A DNA stretch of 64,000 bases. Origin: JBQLZQ01 sp052168355. Lineage in GTDB: Bacteria > Pseudomonadota > Alphaproteobacteria > DSM-16000 > Inquilinaceae. Below are positions 1 through 8,898 of the stretch, piece by piece; within the stretch, counting starts at the first letter, position 1; every line of letters begins with the position of its first letter. The notes under the pieces were generated by a model. That model made no database searches, was not told the origin of the DNA, and worked only from the letters and a program-made list of their open reading frames with translations. The position numbers were made by a program, and so were the translations under genes. Location: contig JBQLZQ010000049.1 in the NCBI GenBank assembly GCA_052168355.1, positions 124,001 through 188,000 on the forward strand, given 5' to 3'.

Positions 1-152
1 ATGCCGACAATGGTCAGGGCCAGAATAACCCCGTTCAGCGCGGGGTTGGCCATGAAGGCGCCGGACAGGCCGGGCAGCAGTACTGCGGCGACCACAAGAA
101 CGGCGATGACGAACAGTGTCATCCGGGTGAGATACCGCTTGGGACGCGACAT
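1..152 (-). CDS. MotA/TolQ/ExbB-like proton channel protein, N-terminal fragment
   Basis: Only the first 50 codons lie in the window; the gene runs off the left edge. The reading starts at an ATG (base 152) and is open to base 1. It encodes a short basic N-terminus, a hydrophobic helix at about residues 11-30, the segment ANPALNG, and the start of a second helix. That pattern recalls the MotA/ExbB-like membrane proteins that alphaproteobacteria carry directly downstream of an OmpA-domain gene. The OmpA gene ends 45 bases upstream on the same strand, so a proton channel plus peptidoglycan-binding pair is likely. The family call rests on context and a short segment. Confidence 0.5.
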   Translation of the reverse strand, partial: MSRPKRYLTRMTLFVIAVLVVAAVLLPGLSGAFMANPALNGVILALTIVG

Positions 153-197
153 GGCGGATCGAACCTTGCGTCGTTGACGAACGGCCGGCGGACCGGA

Positions 198-1925
198 TCA
201 GCTCGACAGTAGCAGGTCCACCCGGTTCTTCGGATCGTCTGGGGCGGTATTGCCGAGCGCCCTTACATCGATACGGGTACGGCGCACGCCGCGATCAATC
301 AAGAACGTTCGCACATTCAACGCCCGATTGAGCGAAAGACGCCGCGCCTGGCTTGCCGTTTCCGGCGTGCCGCCGGCAAACGAGAGGATCTGCAAACGGA
401 TCGAGTCGTTGTTCATCATGCGCTGCGCCAGCCCTTCCAACAGGTTAGCGCCGCTTTCGTTCAGGTCTTCCTCATCGGCGTCAAACATGATGCGGAAACC
501 CTGGCCGTCCGGCAGCGTATCGATGGTCAAGGACGATCCCGGTGAGCCCGCCTGATTCGGCGTTGGCAGGGAAGCGGTCTGCACCGGGTCCGCCGGCTGC
601 GGCTCGGCCACGGTTTCGGCGGTCGGACTCGGCGCCGGGGCGGTGATCTCCGTTGCCGGTGCCGTCCGGGCCGTCGGCGGGGAGGGCGGCAGGGCGATGG
701 GCCGGTCCAAGGCGGCAATGGCCGTTTCGCCGCGACCCGTGGGCGCGCGCTGCGGCAGTGGCGTGGATGCGGCTGATGGAGCCGTGGTGGGCGAAGCCGC
801 GGGTCGCGAGGCGATTTGGGGCGACACCCGAAGCTCCGGCGGCAGCGGAACCGTGGATACGGGCGCGGCCGAGGCCGGCTTGGCCGCCGGGACGGGCGGT
901 GCGATCGGGACGCTGGCGGGAATATCCGAACTGCCGTCGGTGATCGGCGCCGACGCCATCTGCCTTTCGCCTTCGTCGACCGGTGCCGGGGCCGGCATGG
1001 CAACGGTTTCGGACGGCGAGGCGGCCGCAACGGGGTTGTTGACGGGAGCCGGCGAGGAACGGTCGGGTGCCCGCGCGGGGCGTGGCGGGGTGGCCGGTAT
1101 CAGGGCCAGCGGCGGACGTGTCGTCGGCAATGTATGAGGAACGGTATCGATCCGCCGCGGAGACACCGGTTCGACGGATGCCGACGCAACGGAGGGCGTG
1201 GAAACCGCCGGAGGCGTGGACGCGACGGACGGCACGGGCATGGGCGCCGGGTCGGCGACCGGAGCCGGCTCGGTGCCGGTCGAAGGCGTGGCCGTGACGA
1301 CCGGACCACTGGACCCGGGCGATGTTACCACGGGCTCGGCCGGTTCCGGCGTCGCCAGCGGCATGGCGGGCGTGACGGGCCGGATGGACGGAACGGGGCG
1401 CTCGGCGGCGAGTGCCGGCTCCGAAACGACCGGCTCGGCGATCACCGTTTCGGCAGCAGTCGGTTCGGCGCTTACCGTCTCGGTCACGCGCGGCTCAGCG
1501 GTCACCGTCGCGGATGTGGCCGGGGCCGTCGCGACCAGCGCAACCGGTGCGGTCACCGGCTCGCTCAAGGCCGGCTTCTGCCCGGGCAGCGGTGGCATCC
1601 AAAGCGGAGCCGCGGCCACGGCGACGGCCTGCGGGGCGGTCCGGGCGGCGGGGGATCGCGGCGGCGTCAGAGTGATGCGGGCGGGCGGATCCCGGCCATC
1701 GAGGGAGTCAAGGACGCTCAGATCGACTTCGACGGCGGGACGTTCCGAGGCGTTTCCGCCGATGATGATCTGGGCGTTCGCGGCGTCGACGGCAGCGACA
1801 AGGCCCAGTCCGGCCAACCCCAGGCCGGCCAGGCAAAGCCGGGATGTCCACAGATCGAGGATCGGCGCCCCTGTCGTCAGAGCGCCGCCGAACCGGATCA
1901 GCCGTTGGCCGTTGGGTGTGTGCAT
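198..1925 (-). CDS. OmpA-domain envelope protein with long Pro/Ala/Thr/Val-rich linker
   Basis: A 575-residue exported protein. A hydrophobic segment at about residues 28-50 ends in AANAQ, consistent with a signal peptide or membrane anchor. Residues 100-470 form a low-complexity linker rich in Pro, Ala, Thr and Val, including repeated ETVxAEP-like units near residues 140-165. The last 100 residues form an OmpA-like peptidoglycan-binding domain, shown by LSLNRALNVRTFLIDRGV and the closing NRVDL. The linker could span the periplasm. The MotA/ExbB-like gene follows on the same strand, which suggests a joint role in envelope energetics. The exact function is unknown. Confidence 0.8.
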   Translation of the reverse strand: MHTPNGQRLIRFGGALTTGAPILDLWTSRLCLAGLGLAGLGLVAAVDAANAQIIIGGNASERPAVEVDLSVLDSLDGRDPPARITLTPPRSPAARTAPQAVAVAAAPLWMPPLPGQKPALSEPVTAPVALVATAPATSATVTAEPRVTETVSAEPTAAETVIAEPVVSEPALAAERPVPSIRPVTPAMPLATPEPAEPVVTSPGSSGPVVTATPSTGTEPAPVADPAPMPVPSVASTPPAVSTPSVASASVEPVSPRRIDTVPHTLPTTRPPLALIPATPPRPARAPDRSSPAPVNNPVAAASPSETVAMPAPAPVDEGERQMASAPITDGSSDIPASVPIAPPVPAAKPASAAPVSTVPLPPELRVSPQIASRPAASPTTAPSAASTPLPQRAPTGRGETAIAALDRPIALPPSPPTARTAPATEITAPAPSPTAETVAEPQPADPVQTASLPTPNQAGSPGSSLTIDTLPDGQGFRIMFDADEEDLNESGANLLEGLAQRMMNNDSIRLQILSFAGGTPETASQARRLSLNRALNVRTFLIDRGVRRTRIDVRALGNTAPDDPKNRVDLLLSS

Positions 1926-2182
1926 GGACCCATTGCCTCAGCGTCAAAGCGCCGAGCCGGCAATTTGACGCCCTTGTATGTAACCTCTTGGGGTACCTGC
2001 CGAATCGTCGGACCTTAACGTATCGGGCCAACCCCCGCCAAGGGGTTTGCCGATCGCCGGGCGACGATTCACCATGCCCCGCTCATAGCCATCTAAAGCT
2101 TTTAAGGTAAAGATTGGGTTTCCAAACGGAATTTTTTACGAGGCGGCTCCCGGCGGGCCGGGCCACACTGTCAAACGGGTCG

Positions 2183-3004
2183 TCAGCCGGCCGCCTTTGC
2201 CGGCGGTGATTCCTGGCCGACCCGAAGCGCCTTGCCGATCTGGAGGTGGAGGTGGGAATTGGCGGCCAGGATGCTGCCGGCGGTCAAGGGATGATGGCCG
2301 CCGCCGATTTCGGTGACATAGCCGCCGGCCTCGCGGACCAGGACGATCCCCGCGGCCACGTCCCAGGCGTGCAGCCCCGTCTCCCAGAATCCGTCGAAAC
2401 GACCCGCCGCCACGTAGGCGAGGTCCAGCGCCGCCGACCCGAAGCGGCGCACGCCGGCGATCTCCGGCAACAGGGCGCCCAGTTCGGCCTGGAACTGGGG
2501 CACGTCGCCGCGGCCCAGGAAAGGCGCGCCCGTGCCCAGCACCGCGTCGGCCATCCGGCGGCGTCCCGACACCCGCAGGCGCCGGTCATTGAGAAAGGCC
2601 CCCTGGCCCTTTTCGGCCCAGTAAAGTTCGTTGGTGATGGGATTGAAGACGACGCCGGCCACCATCTCGCCCGCCTGCTGCATGCCGATCGAAATGGCGA
2701 AGTGCGGGATGCCGTGCAGGAAGTTGGTGGTGCCGTCCAGCGGATCGACAATCCAGCGCCGGTCCGGATCCGTGCCGGCATGGCTGCCGCTTTCCTCCAT
2801 CAGAAAGCCGTAACCGGGCCGCGCCCGTGCCAGTTCGTCGCGCAGCGCGCGTTCGGCCTTGTGATCGGCGGTGGAGACGAAATCGGCCGGGCCCTTGCGC
2901 GAGACCTGAAGCTGTTCGACCTCGCCGAAGTCGCGCACCAACGTACGCGCCGCCTTGTGGGCGGCCTTGACCATGACGTTGATGACGGGGGAACGGGCGG
3001 CCAT
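2183..3004 (-). CDS. suhB: Inositol monophosphatase family protein
   Basis: A 273-residue protein of normal family length. It carries the metal-binding and catalytic motifs of Mg-dependent, Li-sensitive phosphatases: LMEESG, WIVDPLDGTTNFLHG, and the C-terminal HAWDVAAG. Members dephosphorylate inositol-1-phosphate; bacterial SuhB proteins also act on rRNA transcription and processing. It lies 24 bases downstream of efp on the same strand, so the two are probably co-transcribed and linked to translation. A 257-base gap separates it from the OmpA gene, which probably has its own promoter. Whether it acts mainly as phosphatase or as SuhB cannot be told from sequence. Confidence 0.9.
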   Translation of the reverse strand: MAARSPVINVMVKAAHKAARTLVRDFGEVEQLQVSRKGPADFVSTADHKAERALRDELARARPGYGFLMEESGSHAGTDPDRRWIVDPLDGTTNFLHGIPHFAISIGMQQAGEMVAGVVFNPITNELYWAEKGQGAFLNDRRLRVSGRRRMADAVLGTGAPFLGRGDVPQFQAELGALLPEIAGVRRFGSAALDLAYVAAGRFDGFWETGLHAWDVAAGIVLVREAGGYVTEIGGGHHPLTAGSILAANSHLHLQIGKALRVGQESPPAKAAG

Positions 3005-3028
3005 AGATTTGTCAGTCCGAAAAAAGGT

Positions 3029-3595
3029 TTAGGATTTGGCGCGCTCGGCATAGGTGGAGTCGGCGGTGTTGACCACCACGCGCGTGCCCGTCTCGATATG
3101 CGGCGGCACCATGATGCGCACCCCGTTCTCCAGGATGGCGGGCTTGTACGAGGACGAGGCCGTCTGGCCCTTGACCACCGGATCCGCCTCGACGATCTCC
3201 ATGACCACGGTTGGCGGCAGTTCAACGCTCAACGGCTGACCCTCGAAGGCCGTGACCTTGCAGATCATGCCCTCCTGCAGGAAGGCGACGGCGTCGCCGA
3301 TGACCTCGGCCGGAATGGCCAGCTGCTCGAACGTTTCGTTGTCCATGAAGGTGTGCTGATCGCCCTCGGCGTACAGATACTGCATCTCAGCGTCGTCCAG
3401 ACGCAGACGTTCCACCGTTTCCTGGGTGCGGAACCGCTGGTTGGTCTTGACCCCGGTGCGGACGTCCTTCATCTCGACCTGGATGACGGCGTTTCCCTTG
3501 CCTGGCTGGATGATGTCGATCTTGGTGACCGCCATCAGCTTGCCGTCATGCTCCAGGACGTTGCCGGGGCGCACCGAAAGGGCGTTGATCTTCAT
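3029..3595 (-). CDS. efp: Elongation factor P
   Basis: A 188-residue protein of the usual length with the three-domain EF-P layout. It relieves ribosome stalling at polyproline stretches. The loop IIQPGKGNA places the modifiable lysine at residue 33, matching Lys34 of E. coli EF-P, so beta-lysylation by EpmA is expected. The divergent neighbour is epmA. The window contains several very proline-rich proteins (TolA and the OmpA-domain protein) whose translation should depend on EF-P; that link is inference. Confidence 0.96.
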   Translation of the reverse strand: MKINALSVRPGNVLEHDGKLMAVTKIDIIQPGKGNAVIQVEMKDVRTGVKTNQRFRTQETVERLRLDDAEMQYLYAEGDQHTFMDNETFEQLAIPAEVIGDAVAFLQEGMICKVTAFEGQPLSVELPPTVVMEIVEADPVVKGQTASSSYKPAILENGVRIMVPPHIETGTRVVVNTADSTYAERAKS

Positions 3596-3639
3596 GGATG
3601 TCTCGTGATGGGTGCGACGAAGGCGCGGAACCTACCAGC

Positions 3640-4740
3640 ATGGCCCCCCGCTGGCAACGACGCCGGGGGCTGGCGTCCGTGACCGCCCGGTCCGGTACGG
3701 CGCCCTGGTGGCGTCCCGACCGCTACGACGCCAAGCGCCGGGTTGTCGAGGCACGGGCGGCGATCCTGACCGCCATCCGGGCCGTCTTCGCCGATCAGGA
3801 GTTTCTGGAGGTCGACACGCCGGCCCTTCAAGTGTCGCCGGGGCTGGAGCCGCATCTGATCGCCTTCGAGACGAACCTTCACGGTCCCCACCCCGACGAC
3901 GGGGCGCGGCGCTACCTCCACACCTCGCCCGAATTCGCCATGAAGAAGCTGCTGGCCGCCGGTTTGCCGCGCATCTATCAGATGGCCCACGTCTTTCGCA
4001 ACGGCGAACGGTCGGCGACCCACCATCCCGAATTCACCCTGCTGGAATGGTACCGGGCGGGCGCCGGCTACCACGAACTGATCCCCGATTGCCGGCTGCT
4101 GCTGCAGGCCGCGGCCCGCGCCGCCGGCCGACCGACGCTGACCTGGCAGGGCCGCCGGGCCGACCCGTCGGCGCCGTGGCAAGTGCTGACGGTGGCCCAG
4201 GCCTTCGACATCCATGCCGGCATCGATCTGCTGGCGACGGCCCCAGACCCAGCGGCCCCGGACGTGGCCCTTCTCGACGCCCAAACCGGCGCCATCGGCA
4301 TCCCGGCCCGGTCCGGCGACCGCTGGGACGATCTGTTCTTCCGCGTGTTCCTGGAGCGGATCGAGCCCAACCTGGGGATCGGCGCGCCCACGGTGCTGAC
4401 CGACTATCCGGTGTCCATGGCCGCCCTGGCCCGGCCAAAGCCGGACGATGAGCGGCTGGCCGAACGGTTCGAGCTGTATGTCTGCGGCATGGAACTGGCC
4501 AACGCCTTTGGCGAACTGACCGACGCGGCGGATCAGCGGGCGCGTTTTATGGCCGACATGGATTTGAAGGAGCGGCTGTACGGCGTGCGCTATCCCGTCG
4601 ACGAGGATTTCCTGGCGGCTCTGGACCACGGCCTGCCGGAGTCGGCGGGCATCGCGCTCGGGATCGACCGGCTGGTCATGCTGGCCACCGGCGCCGACCA
4701 TATCGAACAGGTGCTCTGGGCGCCGGTGGCGGGACCCTGA
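3640..4740 (+). CDS. epmA: EF-P lysine aminoacylase (EpmA/GenX/PoxA)
   Basis: A truncated class II lysyl-tRNA synthetase-like enzyme that attaches a lysine to EF-P. Motif 2 is seen in HVFRNGERSATHHPEFTLLE and motif 3 in GIALGIDRLVML. It lacks the N-terminal anticodon-binding domain of LysS. The reading frame is open from 3598, but the ATG at 3640 fits the family length better (366 residues) and leaves 44 bases to the divergent efp start. No lysine 2,3-aminomutase gene (epmB) is adjacent, so the source of beta-lysine is not seen here. Confidence 0.93.
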   Translation: MAPRWQRRRGLASVTARSGTAPWWRPDRYDAKRRVVEARAAILTAIRAVFADQEFLEVDTPALQVSPGLEPHLIAFETNLHGPHPDDGARRYLHTSPEFAMKKLLAAGLPRIYQMAHVFRNGERSATHHPEFTLLEWYRAGAGYHELIPDCRLLLQAAARAAGRPTLTWQGRRADPSAPWQVLTVAQAFDIHAGIDLLATAPDPAAPDVALLDAQTGAIGIPARSGDRWDDLFFRVFLERIEPNLGIGAPTVLTDYPVSMAALARPKPDDERLAERFELYVCGMELANAFGELTDAADQRARFMADMDLKERLYGVRYPVDEDFLAALDHGLPESAGIALGIDRLVMLATGADHIEQVLWAPVAGP

Positions 4741-4746
4741 CAGCCA

Positions 4747-4766
4747 CGGGCGACGCGGGTCGCCCG
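4747..4766. terminator. GC-rich hairpin between convergent genes
   Basis: An 8-base perfect stem (CGGGCGAC paired with GTCGCCCG) with the loop GCGG fills the 27-base gap between epmA and the convergent SGNH gene. It has no flanking T-run, so it may stop or protect both transcripts rather than act as a classical terminator. Confidence 0.45.
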
Positions 4767-4767
4767 C

Positions 4768-5451
4768 TCACAGTTCGTCTAGGATAACATCCAGGAATTC
4801 CTCAGCGATGCGCCGATGCCCGTCATTGTTGGGGTGAAACCCGTCGATATCGCTGACCAGATCGTCCTCGATCCCTTCGTCGAACAAGCCCACCAGGATG
4901 GCGTCGTACTCGTCGGCCAGATCCTCGATGACCTCGTTGAACGCCTCCACCCGGTCCTCGGTCACGGTCGGCTCGGGCTTCCGCTCGAACCGAGGCAGCT
5001 CCGTCAGATCGGGAATGTTGGCGATGACGATCAGCGGGTCGGACCGGTCCTGCACCGCGGCCAGTATGGCCTCCAGTTCCACCTCGAATTTCTCCACGGC
5101 GATGCCGGCGATGATGTCGTTGGCGCCGACCCAAACCGTGACCAGTGCCGGCCGCGCCCCGGCTTCGACGGTGGTGTCCACCGTGTCGCGCAGCAGATCG
5201 GTGTTGGCGGCGGGAATACCCAGATTGAGCAGGGTGACGTCCCGGCCGCGATCCGCCAGCGCGTCGCGGATCAGAAAGACATAGCCGTCGGTGGGTGGTA
5301 TGGCGCCGATCCCGGCCGCGTCGCTGGCGCCCACGGCCAGGTAGGACAGGCGCTCCTCGTCCAGGGCGCCGCCGCCGCAGGCCAGCAGCGGCAGGCAAGC
5401 CAGCATCGTGCACAGCCCGCGCAGGCGGATTTTGGGGTGGGGTGCGATCAT
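4768..5451 (-). CDS. SGNH/GDSL-type hydrolase, predicted lipoprotein
   Basis: A 227-residue protein from the ATG at 5451, which places a signal peptide directly before the lipobox LLAC (Cys25). SGNH blocks are visible: AVGASDAAG (Ser43 in block I, with GASD instead of GDS), GIPAANTD (block II), VWVGANDI (block III) and DGFHPNNDGH (block V Asp-His). Family members hydrolyse esters of lipids or carbohydrates, and this one probably acts at the membrane surface. It follows the ThiE-like gene on the same strand after 61 bases. A longer upstream start at 5505 would bury the lipobox and is less likely. The substrate is unknown. Confidence 0.8.
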   Translation of the reverse strand: MIAPHPKIRLRGLCTMLACLPLLACGGGALDEERLSYLAVGASDAAGIGAIPPTDGYVFLIRDALADRGRDVTLLNLGIPAANTDLLRDTVDTTVEAGARPALVTVWVGANDIIAGIAVEKFEVELEAILAAVQDRSDPLIVIANIPDLTELPRFERKPEPTVTEDRVEAFNEVIEDLADEYDAILVGLFDEGIEDDLVSDIDGFHPNNDGHRRIAEEFLDVILDEL

Positions 5452-5512
5452 GATCGGGTCTTCCGGTTCCGGACGGGTCGGAAAAGGAACCCCCAGGACG
5501 GCCAAACGGTTC

Positions 5513-6112
5513 CTACTCGATCGTGGCCAGGGCCGTGATCAGGACTTCCACGGCGGCCGCCGGGCCGTCGGGATGGGTCCACACGGCATCGTCCACCGCC
5601 ACGAAATCGGCTCCGGCGCGGGCCAGGGCGCCGGCCGCCGCGATGTCGGCGGCGGTAAAGGCGACGCAGGGCACCTCCATCAGTTCGGCCCACCAGGCGA
5701 TCAGACCGGGATCGGCGGCAAGACCGACGAAATCCGCCCCGCGCTCGGCCGCGACCATGGCTTCGTGACGGCTGCCGCCGGCCAGGACGCCGATACTGGC
5801 GTTTGCGCCGACGATCCCGCGCAGCCGATTCACGTCGGCGCCAGGGTCGGCGCGCACCCCGTCGCATCCGGTGGCGGCCGCCAGCTCGGCGGACCCGCGC
5901 AGCAGGACGGCGACGTTCCGGGTTTGGGCCAGGGGGCGCAAGGCGTCGACGGCCGCCCGCCACGCCGTTTGGTCGACGGTGTCCAGGGCGATCTCAAGGC
6001 ACGCCACGTCCCCGGCGTCCAGCGCCGTCGTCAGCATCGGCGCGAACGTCGCCGGGTCAAAGACGCCCGGCGTCCGCAGATACAGCCGGCAGGGTGGCGC
6101 GGGGCCGGACAT
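5513..6112 (-). CDS. ThiE/TenI-like TIM-barrel protein, degenerate
   Basis: A 199-residue protein resembling thiamine-phosphate synthase in its later strands, with CDGVRADPGAD and VAAERGADFVGLAADPG in place of the usual phosphate-loop segments. Several residues typical of active ThiE are not seen: the early QxRxK, the ND pair, the His after the glycine-rich strand, and the TKK segment. It may have lost pyrophosphate transfer activity or acquired another role. It sits between fba and the SGNH lipoprotein gene, all on the minus strand, an arrangement common for this family in alphaproteobacteria. Annotation as active thiamine-phosphate synthase would be unsafe. Confidence 0.6.
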   Translation of the reverse strand: MSGPAPPCRLYLRTPGVFDPATFAPMLTTALDAGDVACLEIALDTVDQTAWRAAVDALRPLAQTRNVAVLLRGSAELAAATGCDGVRADPGADVNRLRGIVGANASIGVLAGGSRHEAMVAAERGADFVGLAADPGLIAWWAELMEVPCVAFTAADIAAAGALARAGADFVAVDDAVWTHPDGPAAAVEVLITALATIE

Positions 6113-6166
6113 CCGGCGGGTCGGGGGACCGGCGGCCGCTCGGCGTTGGGGAAGCCGCCGTCCGGG

Positions 6167-7096
6167 TCAGTCCTTGCCCTGATAGATGCGGATCAGATCG
6201 TCCAGCAGGGCCATCGCCTCGTCGCGCGGCCGCTGGAAGCAGTTGCGGCCGATGATCGACCCGTTGCCGCCGCCGTCGCGGATGGCGCGGGCATCGTCGC
6301 GCACCGAATCCGTGCCCTTGGCGGCGCCGCCGGAGAACACCACGATGCGCCGCCCGTCAAAGCAGGACCGCACCACCTCGGCCACCCGCTGGGCCTGGGT
6401 CTTGATCGGGATTTTGGTCTTCTGGAACACCTGCTTGGCCTCGGCCTGCTCCAAATGGTCGCTGGGCAGCTTGACCTTGATGACGTGGGCGCCCAGCAGA
6501 CAGGCCAGATGGGCGCCGTAGGCGACCACGTCCATGGCCGTCTCGCCGTCCTTGCTCACCGCCCCGCCGCGCGGGTAGGACCACAACACCGTGGGCAGGC
6601 CCACCGACTTGGCCTCGCGGATCATCTCGGCGATCTCCTCCATCATGTCGATGATGGCGTCGGATCCGGGATAGATGGTGAAGCCGATGGCCGAGCAGCC
6701 CAGCCGCAGCGCGTCGTCGACCGACGCGGTGACCGCCTGGCTGGCCGCCTCCTTGGACCGCATCAGGCTGTTGGCGTGGTTGCATTTCAGGATCGTCGGG
6801 ATCTGGCCCGGAAAGGCCCAGGCGCTGGCCTCCAGCGCGCCCAGCGGCGCCGCATAGGCGTTGAGCCCGGCATCGATGGCCAGCTGGTGATGATAATGCG
6901 GGTCGTAAGCCGGCGGGTTGACGGCGAAGCTGCGGGCCGGCCCGTGCTCGAAACCCTGGTCGACGGGCAGGATCACCATCTTGCCGGACCCGCCCAGCCG
7001 CCCGGCCATCATCATGGCGGCCAGATTGGCCTTGGTGCCGGGGTTGTCGGCATCGTAGTTGGCCAGGATCTTCTTGACGCGCTGCGACAGTTTCAT
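6167..7096 (-). CDS. fbaB: Class I fructose-bisphosphate aldolase (DhnA/FbaB family)
   Basis: A 309-residue protein of the archaeal/bacterial DhnA family, which cleaves fructose-1,6-bisphosphate through a Schiff base without metal. Recognisable segments are ILPVDQGFEHGP near residues 42-53, the strand HVIKVKLPSD (candidate Schiff-base lysine at 207 or 209), and the C-terminal VFSGGAAKGTD phosphate-binding turn. It lies on the same strand as gap and tkt but is separated from them by an 8-kb block of accessory genes. The ThiE-like gene follows after 54 bases. Confidence 0.92.
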   Translation of the reverse strand: MKLSQRVKKILANYDADNPGTKANLAAMMMAGRLGGSGKMVILPVDQGFEHGPARSFAVNPPAYDPHYHHQLAIDAGLNAYAAPLGALEASAWAFPGQIPTILKCNHANSLMRSKEAASQAVTASVDDALRLGCSAIGFTIYPGSDAIIDMMEEIAEMIREAKSVGLPTVLWSYPRGGAVSKDGETAMDVVAYGAHLACLLGAHVIKVKLPSDHLEQAEAKQVFQKTKIPIKTQAQRVAEVVRSCFDGRRIVVFSGGAAKGTDSVRDDARAIRDGGGNGSIIGRNCFQRPRDEAMALLDDLIRIYQGKD

Positions 7097-7327
7097 GGGG
7101 GTTCCCTTTGGGGCCGTGGAGGAGGGGGAATGCGGGCGATACGGATAGACCAGGGCTTGGGGGATTGCAACGGGGGTGGGGCGAGGGTGCGTGGTTCAGG
7201 CCGCATGCCTGCCGCCGCGCGGGCGTGTTTGGCCACGGACCCGGTCATTCAGGCTGGCGACCCTCAGGTCCGATACCCAAACCTGTGAAGTCCTTTCGCT
7301 AATGATGCCTCCGGAGTATCGTTGGAA

Positions 7328-8209
7328 ATGGAGCTCAGACACCTTCGCTATTTCATTGCTATCGCAGACCATGGCGGCGTGCGCCACGCCGCGGATCGCC
7401 TGAACGTCGCCCAGCCTTCGGTTTCCCGGCAGATCAAGGATCTCGAAGCCGAAATCGGTTTCGAACTGCTGCGTCGGGAGGGAAGGGGGGTGGTTCTGAC
7501 AGATGCCGGCAAGGTCTTCGCCGACGAGGCACGCGCTGTCCTGGCCCACACCGCCGCCGCCATCGAGATGGCGCAGCGCGTCGCGCGCGGCCAGGGCGGC
7601 AGGCTGAGGGTCGGCTTGTTGGAAAGCGCTTCCTGGTCGGGACCGCTGCCGAGGGCGTTGAACCGCTTCGCGCGGGCCCACCCGGATATCCAGCTTGACG
7701 TGGTGCCGCTCGGGTCGGTTGCGCAAATCGACGCCGTTCGCGACGGCACGCTCGATGCCGGTTTCGTGTACCGCCAGGAAAATCTTGTCGAAGGCACGCT
7801 GGAAGTTCATCCGCTGGCCATCGACGACATGGTCCTTGCCGCCTCAATCGACATGACCTTCGATCACGACGGTCCGCTCGATCCGGAAGACATCGACGGG
7901 TTGCCGATGGTGCGCTTCCGACGCGAGGCCGCGCCGGCTTATTTCGATCGCTTGGCGGCGGCGATGGCAGCCATCGGCCTCGACCCGCAGATTGTTCAAC
8001 AGGCCGACACGGAGACTACGGTCCTGAGTCTTGTCTCGGCGGGAGTGGGCTGTGCCTTCGTCAACTCGGCCAACATGCAGCGGCCGCCGCGCCGGGTCCA
8101 GTTCCGCGAGGTGAGCGGTCTTTCGGTTCCCCTTGAGTTCGTCTTCATCCACCGGACGCCACCGGGGAGCTTGACGCGGCTCCTGATCGACGCGGTTCTT
8201 AGAGATTGA
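7328..8209 (+). CDS. LysR family transcriptional regulator
   Basis: A 293-residue LysR-type regulator. The N-terminal winged helix reads MELRHLRYFIAIADHGG, then RLNVAQPSVSRQIKDLE; the effector domain follows from about residue 90. The ATG at 7328 is preferred to the in-frame TTG at 7322 because it begins exactly at the family N-terminus. It is divergent from fba with 231 bases between, and is followed on the same strand by the SnoaL-like and SDR genes. Its targets are probably among the neighbours of this accessory block. The effector is unknown. Confidence 0.9.
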   Translation: MELRHLRYFIAIADHGGVRHAADRLNVAQPSVSRQIKDLEAEIGFELLRREGRGVVLTDAGKVFADEARAVLAHTAAAIEMAQRVARGQGGRLRVGLLESASWSGPLPRALNRFARAHPDIQLDVVPLGSVAQIDAVRDGTLDAGFVYRQENLVEGTLEVHPLAIDDMVLAASIDMTFDHDGPLDPEDIDGLPMVRFRREAAPAYFDRLAAAMAAIGLDPQIVQQADTETTVLSLVSAGVGCAFVNSANMQRPPRRVQFREVSGLSVPLEFVFIHRTPPGSLTRLLIDAVLRD

Positions 8210-8308
8210 TAGGTAAGAAGCATCAATATAAGATAACTAATCTATTTGTTGTTATCGATTGCAGGGCCCATCTCCTTTTTTCCGAAGCGCCACAGACGGA
8301 GATGGTCG

Positions 8309-8875
8309 ATGAAGGTTTTTGCACTCGCAGCCGCCCTTGTGCTGTCGCTGCCTCTTTACGGCTATGCGCAGACTGCGGCACCGAGCCTTGAGGGTGATCC
8401 CGTCACGATCGAAACCCTCGTCGATCGGGCGGAGATCATCCGGATCGTCGACACGCTGGACGCTGCCATCGATGCCAAGGATTGGGCTCTCGCCCGAAGC
8501 CTGTTCACCGACGACATCGACGTTGATTTCACGTCGCTGACCGGCGGCGAACCGGCAACCATTCCTTCGGATGCGCTGATCGCCGGCTGGTCCGGCAACC
8601 TGACCGCGGAGAAGGAAAGCTTCCACCTGCGCGGCAATCATCGCATCGCCTTTAGCGACGCCGATACCGCAATGGTGCGCAGCAACGGTTATGCCTGGAA
8701 CCGCATGGACCGCGGAGCCCTGCCTGAAAACGGCGGCAACCCGCTTTGGGAAGTCTGGGGCACCTATGAGCATGGTTTTGAACGTGTCGGCGATGACTGG
8801 AAGATCAACGCCATGACATTCACGGCGACCGCCGAACGTGGCAGCGCCTTTGTCCGCGACACGCCGGGCCGTTGA
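8309..8875 (+). CDS. Exported SnoaL/NTF2-like protein
   Basis: A 188-residue protein whose ATG at 8309 follows a CGGAGA ribosome-binding site and opens a clear signal peptide (MKVFALAAALVLSLP, cleavage near YAQ). The mature part has the helix-strand pattern of SnoaL-like NTF2 folds: an AEIIRIVDTLDAAIDAKDWA helix, LFTDDIDVDF, and the closing sheet GTYEHGFERVGDDWKINAM. Members bind small hydrophobic ligands and may be isomerases or hydratases. Its export and its place beside an exported SDR and a PQQ alcohol dehydrogenase suggest periplasmic metabolism of an organic substrate. No catalytic residue can be assigned. Confidence 0.75.
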   Translation: MKVFALAAALVLSLPLYGYAQTAAPSLEGDPVTIETLVDRAEIIRIVDTLDAAIDAKDWALARSLFTDDIDVDFTSLTGGEPATIPSDALIAGWSGNLTAEKESFHLRGNHRIAFSDADTAMVRSNGYAWNRMDRGALPENGGNPLWEVWGTYEHGFERVGDDWKINAMTFTATAERGSAFVRDTPGR

Positions 8876-8898
8876 GTGAGAGCACGCGACACAGCGAT

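Noticed and set aside
816..2018. Long plus-strand frame opposite the OmpA-domain gene
   Set aside because: Its Arg/Gly-rich translation is typical of the antisense of Pro/Ala-rich coding DNA, and no motif is present.
2149..2162. CCCGGC/GCCGGG palindrome downstream of suhB
   Set aside because: The loop is only two bases and no T-run follows on the transcribed strand, so a terminator is not supported.
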